64,000 nt of DNA from Pelagicoccus sp. SDUM812003 (GTDB taxonomy: Bacteria; Verrucomicrobiota; Verrucomicrobiia; Opitutales; Opitutaceae), in NCBI RefSeq assembly GCF_031127815.1, contig NZ_JARXHY010000001.1, positions 434,001 through 498,000 on the forward strand, written 5' to 3'. Positions 35,172 to 44,165 of this stretch are shown piece by piece. The position numbers and the translations under genes are program-made. The first letter of the stretch is position 1, and each line of letters starts with the position of its first letter. The notes beneath the pieces were generated by a model. It did no database searches. It was not told the origin of the DNA and worked only from the letters and a program-made list of their open reading frames with translations.

Positions 35172-38056
35172 CTGCGGGTGATGCGAAGACCGGTTTGAGA
35201 GATCGACAGGTCGACGAAGCGGGCTCCAGCGTTTGGACGATCGTTTTCCAGCCGCTGGCGTATGAGGGCTGCGGCGTGCGGGTCCTTGGCCATGATAAGT
35301 AGGTAGCCGCCGCCGCCCGCGCCGAGTAGTTTCATGCCGGCGACCCAGTCGGAGATGGACTCCAGCACGGACTGAATCGCCGAGGGATTCGTTCCAGCGT
35401 CGAGGGCCTGGTTGAGTATCCATGATTGCCGCACGCAATCGGCCAGCTGCTGGTAGGAACCTCTTTGAGCGACCCGAGCGGTATGGACGGCATGTTGGCT
35501 GATTGTATCCAAAATGCCGAGCACGTCGCTCTTGTTGAGAAACATGCCGCGTACGATGTCGGCGAGGATGTTGCGGGCCACCCGGGTCACGCCGGTGTAG
35601 TAGAGCAAGCAGCAACCGGCGTTTTGCGGATCGCTGAGGGTATGCTCTGGAAGCCAGCGGACTTCTGGAGTCTGCTCGAGTCCGGGCCTGGTCTGGAGCA
35701 GCTTCAGCCCCCGGTGGATGCCGCCAAACTGGTCTTGCCAGCCACCTCCCGAAGTCAGCATCTGTTCCAGGGCGAGCGCTCTGCGACCGATGTCGGTGAG
35801 GGACCAGCCCAGGCCGCAGAGGTCGGAAAGCACGCCCAGCAAGGTGGCGGCGAGAATGCTGCTGGTGCCGAGTCCGGAGCCTTTGGGCACGGCGCAGAGC
35901 AACGAGATTTCGATGCCGCCTCCGAAGGCGTTCAACTGTTCTTCAAGCGAAACGAATTGCGGCTTGGAGAGAAAGTCCGGGTGGAATCCTGCCAGAGCGA
36001 GGGCGGCCCGCGGAATGGCGAACCCCGACTCCAATTGCGCGTAGGCGGCGATATCCTGATAGGTGTTCAGGGCAATGGATACGCCGAGGTCGATGGAATG
36101 GATTACGATATGCGGACTTTGGCAAACGCGAGCGAAGACCTGAATAGGAGGCTGGCCGTTGAGATCGACCGCCACATTGACCACGTTTCCGCCGGAGAGG
36201 AAGCAGTAGGGCGGAGTGTCGCTCCAGCCGCCTGCGAGGTCGAGGCGAGCTGGGGAGCGTCCCCAGATGACTTGGTCCACCATGGAGGTGTTGCGCGGCG
36301 TCTGGGCGTTTCCGTGAAACGGGCTTATGATGGCTTGGCTGAGGGCTTCGAAGGCGGCCGTTTCGTAGGCTTGAACGTTCTCTTTTCTCAGTCGAGAAAC
36401 GGTGGCTCGAAACATCTGGTCGTGCACGAAGGGCAGCAAGGAGCGCTCTGGATCCGGCGTCTCCGTGGGCAGCTCGTGCGGGCTGGACGCGAACCGCTCC
36501 GCGGCATGGGCTAGATCGATCTGGTGGAAGACGCTGCGCTGGGCATGCTTGGCCAGAAGCGGCAAGGAATCGATCAGCAACGATTCGCGTTGCTGGAAGG
36601 AGCGCTTGAGATTGGCCTTCGCTCCGATCTCCTCCGCGGAAAGTCGTGGGGCGGCGAGGTAGCTCTGGCGCAGGGAGGGGTCGTCTTGTGGCGATCGTGA
36701 GATCAGCCAAGTGAGCAGGTCCGATGAGATCTCTTGGCGCTTCAGGCTAGGGAACAGGGCGGCGGACTGCAGGTCGGTTTCGGGAGCGATGCCGAGGTCC
36801 CGGAGGGAGAGGCCGCGGCGCCCAAGCCAGTCAGCGAATGGCTCTTCGCAGAATTGTGTCGCTCGATCGTCCACCCGCCCTTTGAAGACGTCGCTGTATC
36901 CATAGAAGCGGACAACGAAGGCGTCCGAGTCGCCTATCGCCGCGAAGTCCAGGCATGCCCCCCGCGGCAGCTCCAACTGCCACTGGTTTTCCGGAATGCC
37001 GGTGAGGATGTGGTTCGCGTTCAGTCTCCAGCCGGAGCCGATGAATGCGTTTTCGATCCACACGCAGCGGTTTTCGGAGCTCAGGGAAACATCTGTATTC
37101 GCATTTTGGATAAAGATCGAGGGATGCGGCTTTACGAGAGGCGATCGAATGCGTCGCTGGTCGTTGACCCTGTTCTGCAGGGCGAGCGACGAGGCGATGA
37201 TATCGTCGTTGGTGCCGAAGTGGTAGAACTCGCCGTTCGGCAAGTCGACCAGTCCGCAGCTCAGGGAGCTGATTTCCTCGTCTCGGGTGGTCGGATTGCT
37301 TCCGAGGTTGAGAGCGAAGTCTCCGTAGAGGTCGTATCCATCGCATTGTGACGGCGCGCAGGGCTGCCCGTTTTTCCAGTAGCCCGAGCGCTTCATCAGC
37401 AGCTCGATAGCTCGGTCGCTGAAGAGCCAGATTCCGATGTCGAGTAGGAACAGGCTGCCCTCGGTCCGGGCTTGGATCTCCTGCACGCTAGGCTTTTGCA
37501 GGATGTAGTCGAGCTGGTCGGGGGTCTCGCGCTTGGAGAAGAAGACGCCGTGCTTCGAGGCGCGTTCGGGCGTGTTCCAAAGGCCCACGCACAAGACGTC
37601 CACTTCTGGCAGCGGGCCGATTTCGTCTTCGTTCCAGATCAGCACGTCTCCGCTAGCGATGAGCCAGCGCAGTTTGCTCGGGGCCCGATCGAGCAGCTTT
37701 TCCAGAAGGGGCAGTTGCAGGTCGAGCAGGGTTTGATCGAGCCGCTGTCCTTTCATCCAGCGGAAGATGGGAACCGGGATGAGGGCCTTGCCCGCCGCCG
37801 CGTAGGCAGGCAGGCGCCGGCTTTGGCCTCCGGCGTGGAGGAGAACGCGCTTTTCCTCCGCGGCCCAATCGGCGAAGGGCTTGCCGTTTCCCTCGGCCTG
37901 CCAGGCCGCGTGGATGAGGTGGGCGGAACCCGCTCCCGAGCCAAGCTTTTTGCCGACCGGATCGTGGCAGGCGAAAAAGCGATGGGCCTGCTTTTTCGCT
38001 AAATCAAGAAAGGACGAAGAGGCGGCTGGCGGGACTGAAAGGAGAACTTGGGTCAC
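35168..38056 (-). CDS. fkp: Bifunctional L-fucokinase / GDP-L-fucose pyrophosphorylase
   Basis: 962 residues. I place the start at the GTG at 38056 because VTQVLLSVPP then aligns with the N-terminus of Bacteroides Fkp; the frame extends 14 codons further to a TTG. The N-terminal half is the pyrophosphorylase (DPVGKKLGSG, HAGGQSRRLPAYAAAGKALIP, ENRCVWIEN). The C-terminal half is a GHMP kinase (GGWSDTPPYCF and the ATP loop PKGSGLGTSSILAATLL, then AGGGGYLL). It converts free L-fucose to fucose-1-phosphate and then GDP-fucose, a salvage route for fucosylated surface glycans. Length and both active sites appear complete. Confidence 0.93.
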   Translation of the reverse strand: MTQVLLSVPPAASSSFLDLAKKQAHRFFACHDPVGKKLGSGAGSAHLIHAAWQAEGNGKPFADWAAEEKRVLLHAGGQSRRLPAYAAAGKALIPVPIFRWMKGQRLDQTLLDLQLPLLEKLLDRAPSKLRWLIASGDVLIWNEDEIGPLPEVDVLCVGLWNTPERASKHGVFFSKRETPDQLDYILQKPSVQEIQARTEGSLFLLDIGIWLFSDRAIELLMKRSGYWKNGQPCAPSQCDGYDLYGDFALNLGSNPTTRDEEISSLSCGLVDLPNGEFYHFGTNDDIIASSLALQNRVNDQRRIRSPLVKPHPSIFIQNANTDVSLSSENRCVWIENAFIGSGWRLNANHILTGIPENQWQLELPRGACLDFAAIGDSDAFVVRFYGYSDVFKGRVDDRATQFCEEPFADWLGRRGLSLRDLGIAPETDLQSAALFPSLKRQEISSDLLTWLISRSPQDDPSLRQSYLAAPRLSAEEIGAKANLKRSFQQRESLLIDSLPLLAKHAQRSVFHQIDLAHAAERFASSPHELPTETPDPERSLLPFVHDQMFRATVSRLRKENVQAYETAAFEALSQAIISPFHGNAQTPRNTSMVDQVIWGRSPARLDLAGGWSDTPPYCFLSGGNVVNVAVDLNGQPPIQVFARVCQSPHIVIHSIDLGVSIALNTYQDIAAYAQLESGFAIPRAALALAGFHPDFLSKPQFVSLEEQLNAFGGGIEISLLCAVPKGSGLGTSSILAATLLGVLSDLCGLGWSLTDIGRRALALEQMLTSGGGWQDQFGGIHRGLKLLQTRPGLEQTPEVRWLPEHTLSDPQNAGCCLLYYTGVTRVARNILADIVRGMFLNKSDVLGILDTISQHAVHTARVAQRGSYQQLADCVRQSWILNQALDAGTNPSAIQSVLESISDWVAGMKLLGAGGGGYLLIMAKDPHAAALIRQRLENDRPNAGARFVDLSISQTGLRITRS

Positions 38057-38206
38057 GGCGGAAAGGCAAATGGCAGCGAGCGCCCCTGTAAATCTCAATT
38101 TGCCGCGGCGGAGCAGCCTGAGCCGGACGGGCCAGGATTAGGGCGCCTAACGCCCTACGTAAGAATAAATCGACAAGAGAGCCCGAGCGAACAAGCCTAG
38201 GGCCCC

Positions 38207-39499
38207 ATGTCCTCCGAGTTCCTCGCCCAACCGTCCGATTCCTCCCGCCCTGCAGCTCGGCTCGGCCTTCTTCGAAAGATCGGTCCTGGCATATTGATGG
38301 CAGGCGCCGCCATTGGCGTTTCCCACATCGTGCAATCCACCCGAGCCGGGGCGACCTATGGCATGGAGCTGCTGTGGCTGGTGCTGGCGGTGAACGTGCT
38401 GAAGTATCCATTTTTTGAAGCCGGGCATCGCTACACGGTAGCGACAGGTGAATCGCTCCTGCACGGCTACCGGCGCCTGGGCCCCGCGTTTCTCTACGCT
38501 TTTATCGCGCTCAACGCCTTCACCGCGGTGATCAGCATCGCTGGGACCTGTTTCGTGACGGCGATAGTGATGCCTGAGATTCCGGGCCTGGAGGGACTGG
38601 GGCCCACCCAGATGAGCGGCGCCTTGCTGGTTTTGATCATCGCTCTGGTCAGTTTGGGGCAATACAAGTGGCTGAGCCGCATCATCAAAGTCATGATGGT
38701 GGTGCTTTTCTTCGCCACCGTGGCGGCCTTTTTCAGATCGATAGGAACAGGGGCGGAGCCTGTGGCAGGCTTTGTCCCGCCTGAGTTGTGGTCCGCGGCC
38801 TCGCTGCCGTTTCTCATCGCCTTGATGGGCTGGATGCCGGCTCCTATCGAACTGTCGGTTTGGCAATCGCTGTGGATACAAGCCTGCGAAAAGGAGAACA
38901 GCGAACGCACGGACGCTCGCGAGGCGAGGATCGACTTTCACATCGGCTACGTCATGACCACCCTGCTGGCGCTGATGTTCGTCGCTCTTGGAGCGTGGGT
39001 GATGTATGGAAGCGGGCAGGAGTACGCGGTCTCCAGCGTCGGTTTCACCCAGCAGTTCGTTTCTCTCTACACCAGCAAGCTCGGAGCGTGGACGGCTCCG
39101 ATCATCTCGGCTGCGGCTTTCACCACACTGCTATCCACCACCATCACGGTGGTGGACGCCTATCCTCGATCTTTGGCGGCCGCGGCGCGTGTCGCCAAAC
39201 CGTCACTACAAGGCAGTGAGCGGACGTGGCACCTCGCCATGATGATTCTCGGCTGTGTGGGCGGCTGGCTGATCATCGCCTATTCTTCGCAGAATCTCAC
39301 CACTTTGATCGACCTGATCACTACCGCCGCTTTTTTGACGGCGCCGGTGTTCGCTTACCTAAACCTTCGCTTGGTTTCGTCGCGTCATCTGCCGCAGGAA
39401 AGCCGGCCGCGTGCTTGGCAGCAAGGTCTCAGCTGGCTGGGCTTCGCGTATTTGGCGGGCTTTTCGCTGCTCTTCTTTTGGTTTCGCTTCTTGAGCTGA
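38207..39499 (+). CDS. Divergent Nramp-family transporter
   Basis: 430 residues, ~11 membrane helices. The opening KIGPGILMAGAAIGVSH aligns with the first Nramp helix, but the metal-binding DPGN is replaced by GVSH (37-40), and helix 6 has MPAP (210-213) instead of MPHN. Only the Met is kept. The family fold is therefore clear, while canonical Mn/Fe transport is doubtful. Similar proteins occur in Bacteroidetes and Verrucomicrobia with no characterised substrate that I know of. Divergent from fkp across a 150-bp spacer containing the small inverted repeat TAGGGCG-CCTAA-CGCCCTA (38139-38157). Confidence 0.85.
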   Translation: MSSEFLAQPSDSSRPAARLGLLRKIGPGILMAGAAIGVSHIVQSTRAGATYGMELLWLVLAVNVLKYPFFEAGHRYTVATGESLLHGYRRLGPAFLYAFIALNAFTAVISIAGTCFVTAIVMPEIPGLEGLGPTQMSGALLVLIIALVSLGQYKWLSRIIKVMMVVLFFATVAAFFRSIGTGAEPVAGFVPPELWSAASLPFLIALMGWMPAPIELSVWQSLWIQACEKENSERTDAREARIDFHIGYVMTTLLALMFVALGAWVMYGSGQEYAVSSVGFTQQFVSLYTSKLGAWTAPIISAAAFTTLLSTTITVVDAYPRSLAAAARVAKPSLQGSERTWHLAMMILGCVGGWLIIAYSSQNLTTLIDLITTAAFLTAPVFAYLNLRLVSSRHLPQESRPRAWQQGLSWLGFAYLAGFSLLFFWFRFLS

Positions 39500-39523
39500 A
39501 CGGCGTCCGGCAGCGATTCATCC

Positions 39524-39541
39524 GCGCCAAGGGGCGCTTTT
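39524..39541 (+). terminator. Weak intrinsic terminator after the Nramp gene
   Basis: GCGCC-AAGG-GGCGC followed by four T. It lies 25 bases after the transporter stop, against the convergent SHOCT gene. The short U-tract makes it only a candidate. Confidence 0.4.
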
Positions 39542-40406
39542 AGAGACGCTGCAGCAGTTCGGATTTCTTGCTGGAGAACTCCTCGTCGGTCAGGGCGCCC
39601 TTTTCATGTAGGCTGGCCAGGCGTTCGATCTTTTCGAAGATGTCCTCTTCCAGCGATGATTCGGTTTTGGGCGCTGGCGCTGGCGACTGGGGGCTGCCTG
39701 AAGCGTTGGGCTGGGGAGTGGCTTCCGGCTGCTCCGGCGCGGGCTGCCGAGCTGGTGTGGAGGATCCTTTTCCGTAGACGACAGGTAGTTGAGAGATGAA
39801 TACGGTTCCGTATTGGCTGCTGAACGACATGGACGCGTCTCCGCTTTGCTGCTGGGAGACGCCGCCGATCTGATGGTCGAGCGTATCGTAGACGGTGACT
39901 TGCCCGTTTACTTCGATCGCCAGGCGATTGCTCTGAGGAAAGACCGCGTAGCGGATGTTGTTCTGTCCTCCGGTGGAGGAGGGGGCTCCGAGGTTCAGTT
40001 CATCTGGCCACCAGTTGCCGAAGTTGGATCCGGAGATGTAGAGGCTGTTCTGTCCGAAAGGGCTGTTGCCTTGGCTTTGCTGCTGGCTGCTGTGATGACT
40101 TGATTGAGCTTGGCGTTTTACCGGGGCGAAAACCGAGGAGCCTTGGTTGTAGAGCAGGTTCGAGAGTTCGCCGCAAAGGTTGTCGACGGTGTTTCGAAGA
40201 CCGTTGTTAAACATGTCGCCCACCATGGTCATGCCGCCTTGCATCCACTGGCCACCGCCTCCGAGCTCGGGGCAGTTGAATTGAGCCATGGTTCCGCCGC
40301 CGTTGCTGACGGCGATGAGCATGTGAGTGACGGCGTCGTTGGAGAGTCCGTAGCGTTGGGCGATTTCGTTGATGGCGTTACGACCGAATTCGGTTAGGTT
40401 TTGCAT
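39540..40406 (-). CDS. SHOCT-domain protein
   Basis: 288 residues. The N-terminal region (MQNLTEFGRNAINEIAQRYGLSNDAV) is helical. A Gln/Ser-rich linker and a beta-rich middle follow, then a Pro-rich linker (~215-250), and the last ~30 residues form a SHOCT motif (IERLASLHEKGALTDEEFSSKKSELL). SHOCT is a short oligomerisation or binding motif often at protein ends. No catalytic site is visible. Function unknown. The 270-bp gap to the next gene (40407-40676) holds nothing that I recognise. Confidence 0.75.
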   Translation of the reverse strand: MQNLTEFGRNAINEIAQRYGLSNDAVTHMLIAVSNGGGTMAQFNCPELGGGGQWMQGGMTMVGDMFNNGLRNTVDNLCGELSNLLYNQGSSVFAPVKRQAQSSHHSSQQQSQGNSPFGQNSLYISGSNFGNWWPDELNLGAPSSTGGQNNIRYAVFPQSNRLAIEVNGQVTVYDTLDHQIGGVSQQQSGDASMSFSSQYGTVFISQLPVVYGKGSSTPARQPAPEQPEATPQPNASGSPQSPAPAPKTESSLEEDIFEKIERLASLHEKGALTDEEFSSKKSELLQRL

Positions 40407-40676
40407 AAGCGAGTTGGATAGCTGGCGGTTGGTTTGGGTTCGATGGAGAAGCGGGCGTTCGAATGAGATGCGGTCCGCGCCTTCTCTCGGTTTCCGTCAG
40501 GGCGAGGGACAGTGCCTGAGTGTCCGGCCAGATACGATGTTATTCGAAGGGTATTTGCCCTGACTTTCAGAGGTCGTTGGTGGGGAGGTGGATGCGTCGG
40601 AAGCGTCGCAAGATTGCGCCATCGCGCTACCGCTCGAGTCGAGCGATCGGAGGCATGGGATTTGCTTTTCGTCCGA

Positions 40677-42437
40677 ATGGTCCTGTCTATCGATCGTTCG
40701 AACGTCTTTCGAATTCCTGCTCGCGCTTTGCTTTCGCTCGCGCTCACGCTGCTCTGTCAAGGCATCGCCGCTCAAAGCGAGCAGGAGCCGCAGTTTCCAG
40801 AGGAGGTCCAGATCCTCTACCACCTTCCGGTGAAAATGCGTGACGGGGTGGCGTTGGCTACCGACGTGTATCTGCCGGACGGTTCGGGCGGCCCGTTTCC
40901 CGCATTGTTCGTGCGCGACATGTATGGCAACGGAAGCCAGCCCGTTCGCCAGCGCTACGCCCGCTTGGCCACTGCGAACGGCTACGCTTTCGTGTACCAA
41001 GTCTGTCGCGGCCGTTACGATTCCGAGGGGCATTGGTACCCTTATTTCCAGGAGATCAACGATGGCGACGACGCTATCAGCTGGATCGCGAAACAGGACT
41101 GGTCCGATGGAAAGGTCGGCATGTTCGGCAGCAGCTACTTAGCGTCCGTGCAATGGCTGGCGGCCTTGAACGACAATCCCGCCTTGGTGGCGATCGCCCC
41201 CTCGGTTAGCCCGGGAAACTACTATCGGGACGTGGCGTATCCCGGCGGGGCGTTTTCGCTGCTCAGCCGCGCCAGTTGGGGAATCGGGCTCGCGGGCAGT
41301 CGCACCAACATGACGTATCCAATTTCTTGGGAAACGTCAGTCGATCACCTGCCGCTAAAGACGCTCGATCGATCGCTAGGGTTTAACATCCGGCATTTTC
41401 AGGACTGGCTCGATCATCCGAGCTACGACAGCTACTGGCGACCGCTCAACTTGGAGGAACGTGCCAGCGAAATGTCGGTGCCGGCTCTCAATATCGGCGG
41501 TTGGTACGACGCGTTTCTGCGGAGCACGATTGGTAGTTATGTGACCATGACAAAGGAGGCGAAGTCCGAACGGGCCCGCGAAAATCAGCGGCTGGTGATC
41601 GGTCCGTGGCCGCATGCCTGGAATCAGAAAACGACGACGGGAGACGTCGACTTCGGGCCGAACGCTTTGCTTGACTGGGATTCGCTGCACCTCGACTGGT
41701 TCGACGCATGGCTGAAGGGGGAAGAGTTGGAGGAGGTCGCTCCGGTGAAGATTTTCGTGATGGGCGAAAACGTATGGCGTGACGAATACGAGTGGCCGCT
41801 CGCTCGCGCGGTCTACACTCCGTACTATTTTCATGAGGATGGCACCATGGACGCTCAGCCGCCAGAGGCGGAAGCGATGCCGAGGCGCTATGCTTACGAT
41901 CCATTAGATCCGGTGCCAACCCTGGGCGGAAACATCATGCGGGCTCAGGTGCGCGGTCCGCGCGATCAGCGTCCTTTGGATGGGCGGCAGGACATCGTGC
42001 GCTTTACTACCAAGGCATTCGAAGAGAGGATGGAAATCACCGGTCCGCTGACGGTTAATCTCTACGCTAGTAGTTCCGCTCCGGATACGGACTTCATGGC
42101 GAAGCTAGTGGTGGTGCGACCGGATGGATTTAGTTTCAATCTAGCTGATGGCGTTATCCGAGCCCGCTATCGCGAAGGCTTCGAGACCCCGAAATTGGTC
42201 GAGCCCGGAGCGATCCTTCATTACGAGATCGACGTCTGGGCGACGAGTTACGTGGTGCAGCCGGGAGAGCGTTTGCGGGTAGATATCACCAGCAGCAATT
42301 TCCCGCGTTTGAATCGCAATCCTAACACGGGAGCCCCCTTCGGCGAGACCACGGAGATGATTTCTGCTGAACAAATCATCTACCTCGATGCGGAGCGACC
42401 GAGCCACATCGTGCTGCCGGTGATACCGACGGAGTAG
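40677..42437 (+). CDS. CocE/NonD family serine hydrolase, secreted
   Basis: 586 residues from the ATG at 40677, chosen because a signal peptide (RALLSLALTLLCQGIAAQ) begins there; the open frame extends 55 codons upstream without conservation. Alpha/beta-hydrolase of the X-Pro dipeptidyl-peptidase-like S15/CocE group: MRDGVALATDVYLPDG opening, nucleophile Ser153 in MFGSSYLAS, and a C-terminal jelly-roll (PDTDFMAKLVVVRPDG ... YVVQPGERLRVDI). Probably an exported acyl esterase or amidase, perhaps acting on N-acyl or glutaryl substrates. Substrate unknown. Confidence 0.88.
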   Translation: MVLSIDRSNVFRIPARALLSLALTLLCQGIAAQSEQEPQFPEEVQILYHLPVKMRDGVALATDVYLPDGSGGPFPALFVRDMYGNGSQPVRQRYARLATANGYAFVYQVCRGRYDSEGHWYPYFQEINDGDDAISWIAKQDWSDGKVGMFGSSYLASVQWLAALNDNPALVAIAPSVSPGNYYRDVAYPGGAFSLLSRASWGIGLAGSRTNMTYPISWETSVDHLPLKTLDRSLGFNIRHFQDWLDHPSYDSYWRPLNLEERASEMSVPALNIGGWYDAFLRSTIGSYVTMTKEAKSERARENQRLVIGPWPHAWNQKTTTGDVDFGPNALLDWDSLHLDWFDAWLKGEELEEVAPVKIFVMGENVWRDEYEWPLARAVYTPYYFHEDGTMDAQPPEAEAMPRRYAYDPLDPVPTLGGNIMRAQVRGPRDQRPLDGRQDIVRFTTKAFEERMEITGPLTVNLYASSSAPDTDFMAKLVVVRPDGFSFNLADGVIRARYREGFETPKLVEPGAILHYEIDVWATSYVVQPGERLRVDITSSNFPRLNRNPNTGAPFGETTEMISAEQIIYLDAERPSHIVLPVIPTE

Positions 42438-42450
42438 GCGAGGTGAGAGG

Positions 42451-42471
42451 GGTCGCCTCGGCGCGGCGACC
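42451..42471. terminator. Hairpin between convergent cocE-like and thiE genes
   Basis: GGTCGCC (42451-42457) pairs with GGCGACC (42465-42471), loop of seven. It sits 14 bases after one stop and 51 before the other. No T-run follows, so termination is uncertain. Confidence 0.3.
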
Positions 42472-42521
42472 TACAGTGGCTTTCTCAGGTCGGTCGAAGC
42501 GTTGACTCGAACGGGCGCGGC

Positions 42522-43145
42522 CTAGTCCAGTCGCTGCCGCAGTCGCCGGGCCACTGCGGCGGGATCGTTGTTTCTGGAAAACACCGATACCACCGCGATG
42601 CCGTCAGCTCCGGCTTGCATGATCTGAGAGGTATTGTCCTCGTGGATACCGCCGATAGCGACAATGGGCAGGTCGATGATTTTGGCGATTTCGCGAAGCC
42701 CTTCCAGTCCGAGCGCTGGGGCGGCATCGTCTTTTGAGACAGTCGGAAACACCGGTCCTACGCCGAGGTAGTCGATCGCGTTCGCATCGACCTCCGCCAG
42801 CTGTTCGCGAGCGGTGATGGATAGTCCGAGGATCTTTTCCAGGCCAAGCAGGCGTCGGGCGACGAAGGCGGGCAGATCGAGCTGTCCAAGGTGCAAGCCA
42901 TCCGCGTCGACCGCCAGAGCGAGGTCGAGACGGTTGTTGATGATCAGCGGGACGCCGCGTTCGCTCAGGAGGTTTCGCAGAGCGAGAGCGGTTTCATAGA
43001 GCTCTCGGCCGCTGCCGGTTTCGGCTCGGTACTGGACCATGGTCGCGCCTCCATCGAGGGCGGCCTCCACGCCAGCCAGCAGACCATTTGGGTAGCGATC
43101 TGGAAAATCGGTGACGAGGTAGAGGCGGAGCAGCTGCCGATTCAT
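42522..43145 (-). CDS. thiE: Thiamine-phosphate synthase
   Basis: 207 residues. TIM-barrel enzyme joining HMP-pyrophosphate to thiazole phosphate. Motifs: MVQYRAETGSGREL (phosphate binding), IINNRLDLALAVDADGLHLGQLDLP and YLGVGPVFPTVSKDDA, then AIGGIHEDN. Start codon overlaps the thiM stop by four bases, so the two are translationally coupled. Length normal. Confidence 0.93.
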   Translation of the reverse strand: MNRQLLRLYLVTDFPDRYPNGLLAGVEAALDGGATMVQYRAETGSGRELYETALALRNLLSERGVPLIINNRLDLALAVDADGLHLGQLDLPAFVARRLLGLEKILGLSITAREQLAEVDANAIDYLGVGPVFPTVSKDDAAPALGLEGLREIAKIIDLPIVAIGGIHEDNTSQIMQAGADGIAVVSVFSRNNDPAAVARRLRQRLD

Positions 43146-43939
43146 GAGAGCTTCGCCCGCTTGGCGATGACCTCCGGGGTGAGTTCGTCGAGGGCGTCGA
43201 GGAAAGCGATCTGAAAAGAGCCGGGGCGCTCGGCGCGTTCGGCGGCGATTTCGCCTGCGATGGCTACGATGAGGGCGGCGGCGATGGCGGCATCGAAAGG
43301 AGAATCGGCGCAGGCTAGGCAGGCCGCGGCGATGGCGCCTTGGGCGCAGCCTATGCCGGTGACGCGGGTGAGCAACGGGTGCCCGTTCGAACAGGCGATG
43401 CGCTGGTTTTTATCGACCGCGCAGTCGACTGGACCTGTCGCCAGGACAGCCCCGCCGGTTTTGGAGATCAGGCTGACCGCCGCTTCGATGGCGGCTTCGG
43501 AGCTGTCGCCGCTATCGGTGCCGCGTCCTTGGGATTTTCGACCGCTCAGGGCGATGATTTCGGAGGCGTTTCCTCGTATGAGGGTTGGCTTCTGGCTGAG
43601 CAGTCCTTGGGCGAACTGGGTGCGCACGGACAGGGGACCGACCGCCACGGGATCAAGGGCCCAGGGCGTGCCGGCTTTGTTGGCCGCGACCACCGCTTCC
43701 TGCATGCTGCTCGCTTGAAACGTGTCCAGCGTGCCGACATTGATCAGCAAGGCGCTGGCGATGGAGGCGAACTCGCTGGCCTCCACGGGATCCTCGACCA
43801 TGGCGGGCGCGGCTCCCAGGGCGAGCAGCGCGTTGGCGGTGACGTTCTTGACCACGCTATTGGTAAGGCAATGCACTAGAGGGCTTTGGCTTTTGATGCG
43901 CTCCAGCGTTCGTCCGGCTCTTTCTATGGTATCCGACAT
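43142..43939 (-). CDS. thiM: Hydroxyethylthiazole kinase
   Basis: 265 residues. Salvages hydroxyethylthiazole by phosphorylation. Motifs: SPLVHCLTNSVVKNVTANALLALGAAPAM-type opening (residues 19-48), GTPWALDPVAVG and VTGIGCAQGA at the catalytic loop (Cys in the family position). Note that this pair alone gives salvage, not the full thiamine pathway. I could not find the conserved sequence of a TPP riboswitch upstream (43940-44165). Confidence 0.93.
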   Translation of the reverse strand: MSDTIERAGRTLERIKSQSPLVHCLTNSVVKNVTANALLALGAAPAMVEDPVEASEFASIASALLINVGTLDTFQASSMQEAVVAANKAGTPWALDPVAVGPLSVRTQFAQGLLSQKPTLIRGNASEIIALSGRKSQGRGTDSGDSSEAAIEAAVSLISKTGGAVLATGPVDCAVDKNQRIACSNGHPLLTRVTGIGCAQGAIAAACLACADSPFDAAIAAALIVAIAGEIAAERAERPGSFQIAFLDALDELTPEVIAKRAKLS

Positions 43940-44056
43940 GGCGGTAGGGACTGAGGGGGTGTGGGAAGTTTTTGCTTTGATTCACTCCGCTTAGGCAAAC
44001 GGCTAGCCATGGGCAACGCTGGTTTGCGCGTTTTTAGGGAAGCGGGAGGAGAGAGG

Positions 44057-44124
44057 CGCGTTCCGCGGGCACGTGAGGAACGCGGGTGCGCGGCAGCGGG
44101 AGAGTGGCCGCCATGACGGCGGCC
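44057..44124. repeat. Two GC-rich inverted repeats between helicase and thiM
   Basis: CGCGTTCC (44057-44064) pairs with GGAACGCG (44077-44084), and GGCCGCC (44106-44112) with GGCGGCC (44118-44124). They lie after the helicase stop and upstream of thiM on the same strand. No U-tract follows on the transcribed strand, so they may be weak terminators or thiM leader structure. Confidence 0.35.
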
Positions 44125-44165
44125 GCTACTGTGGGAATCGCGTTCTGAGATCGCGATTTCGCGGC

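Noticed and set aside
35426-36514. 362-codon plus-strand ORF
   Set aside because: Antisense to fkp, whose active sites are intact.
43995-44027. Plus-strand hairpin GCAAAC/GTTTGC followed by TTTTT
   Set aside because: Terminator-like, but no plus-strand gene precedes it, and the stem is short with a long loop.
43940-44165. TPP riboswitch upstream of thiM
   Set aside because: The conserved CUGAGA and ACCUGAUCUGG-type elements were not found on the minus strand; a CTGAGGG on the plus strand is coincidental.
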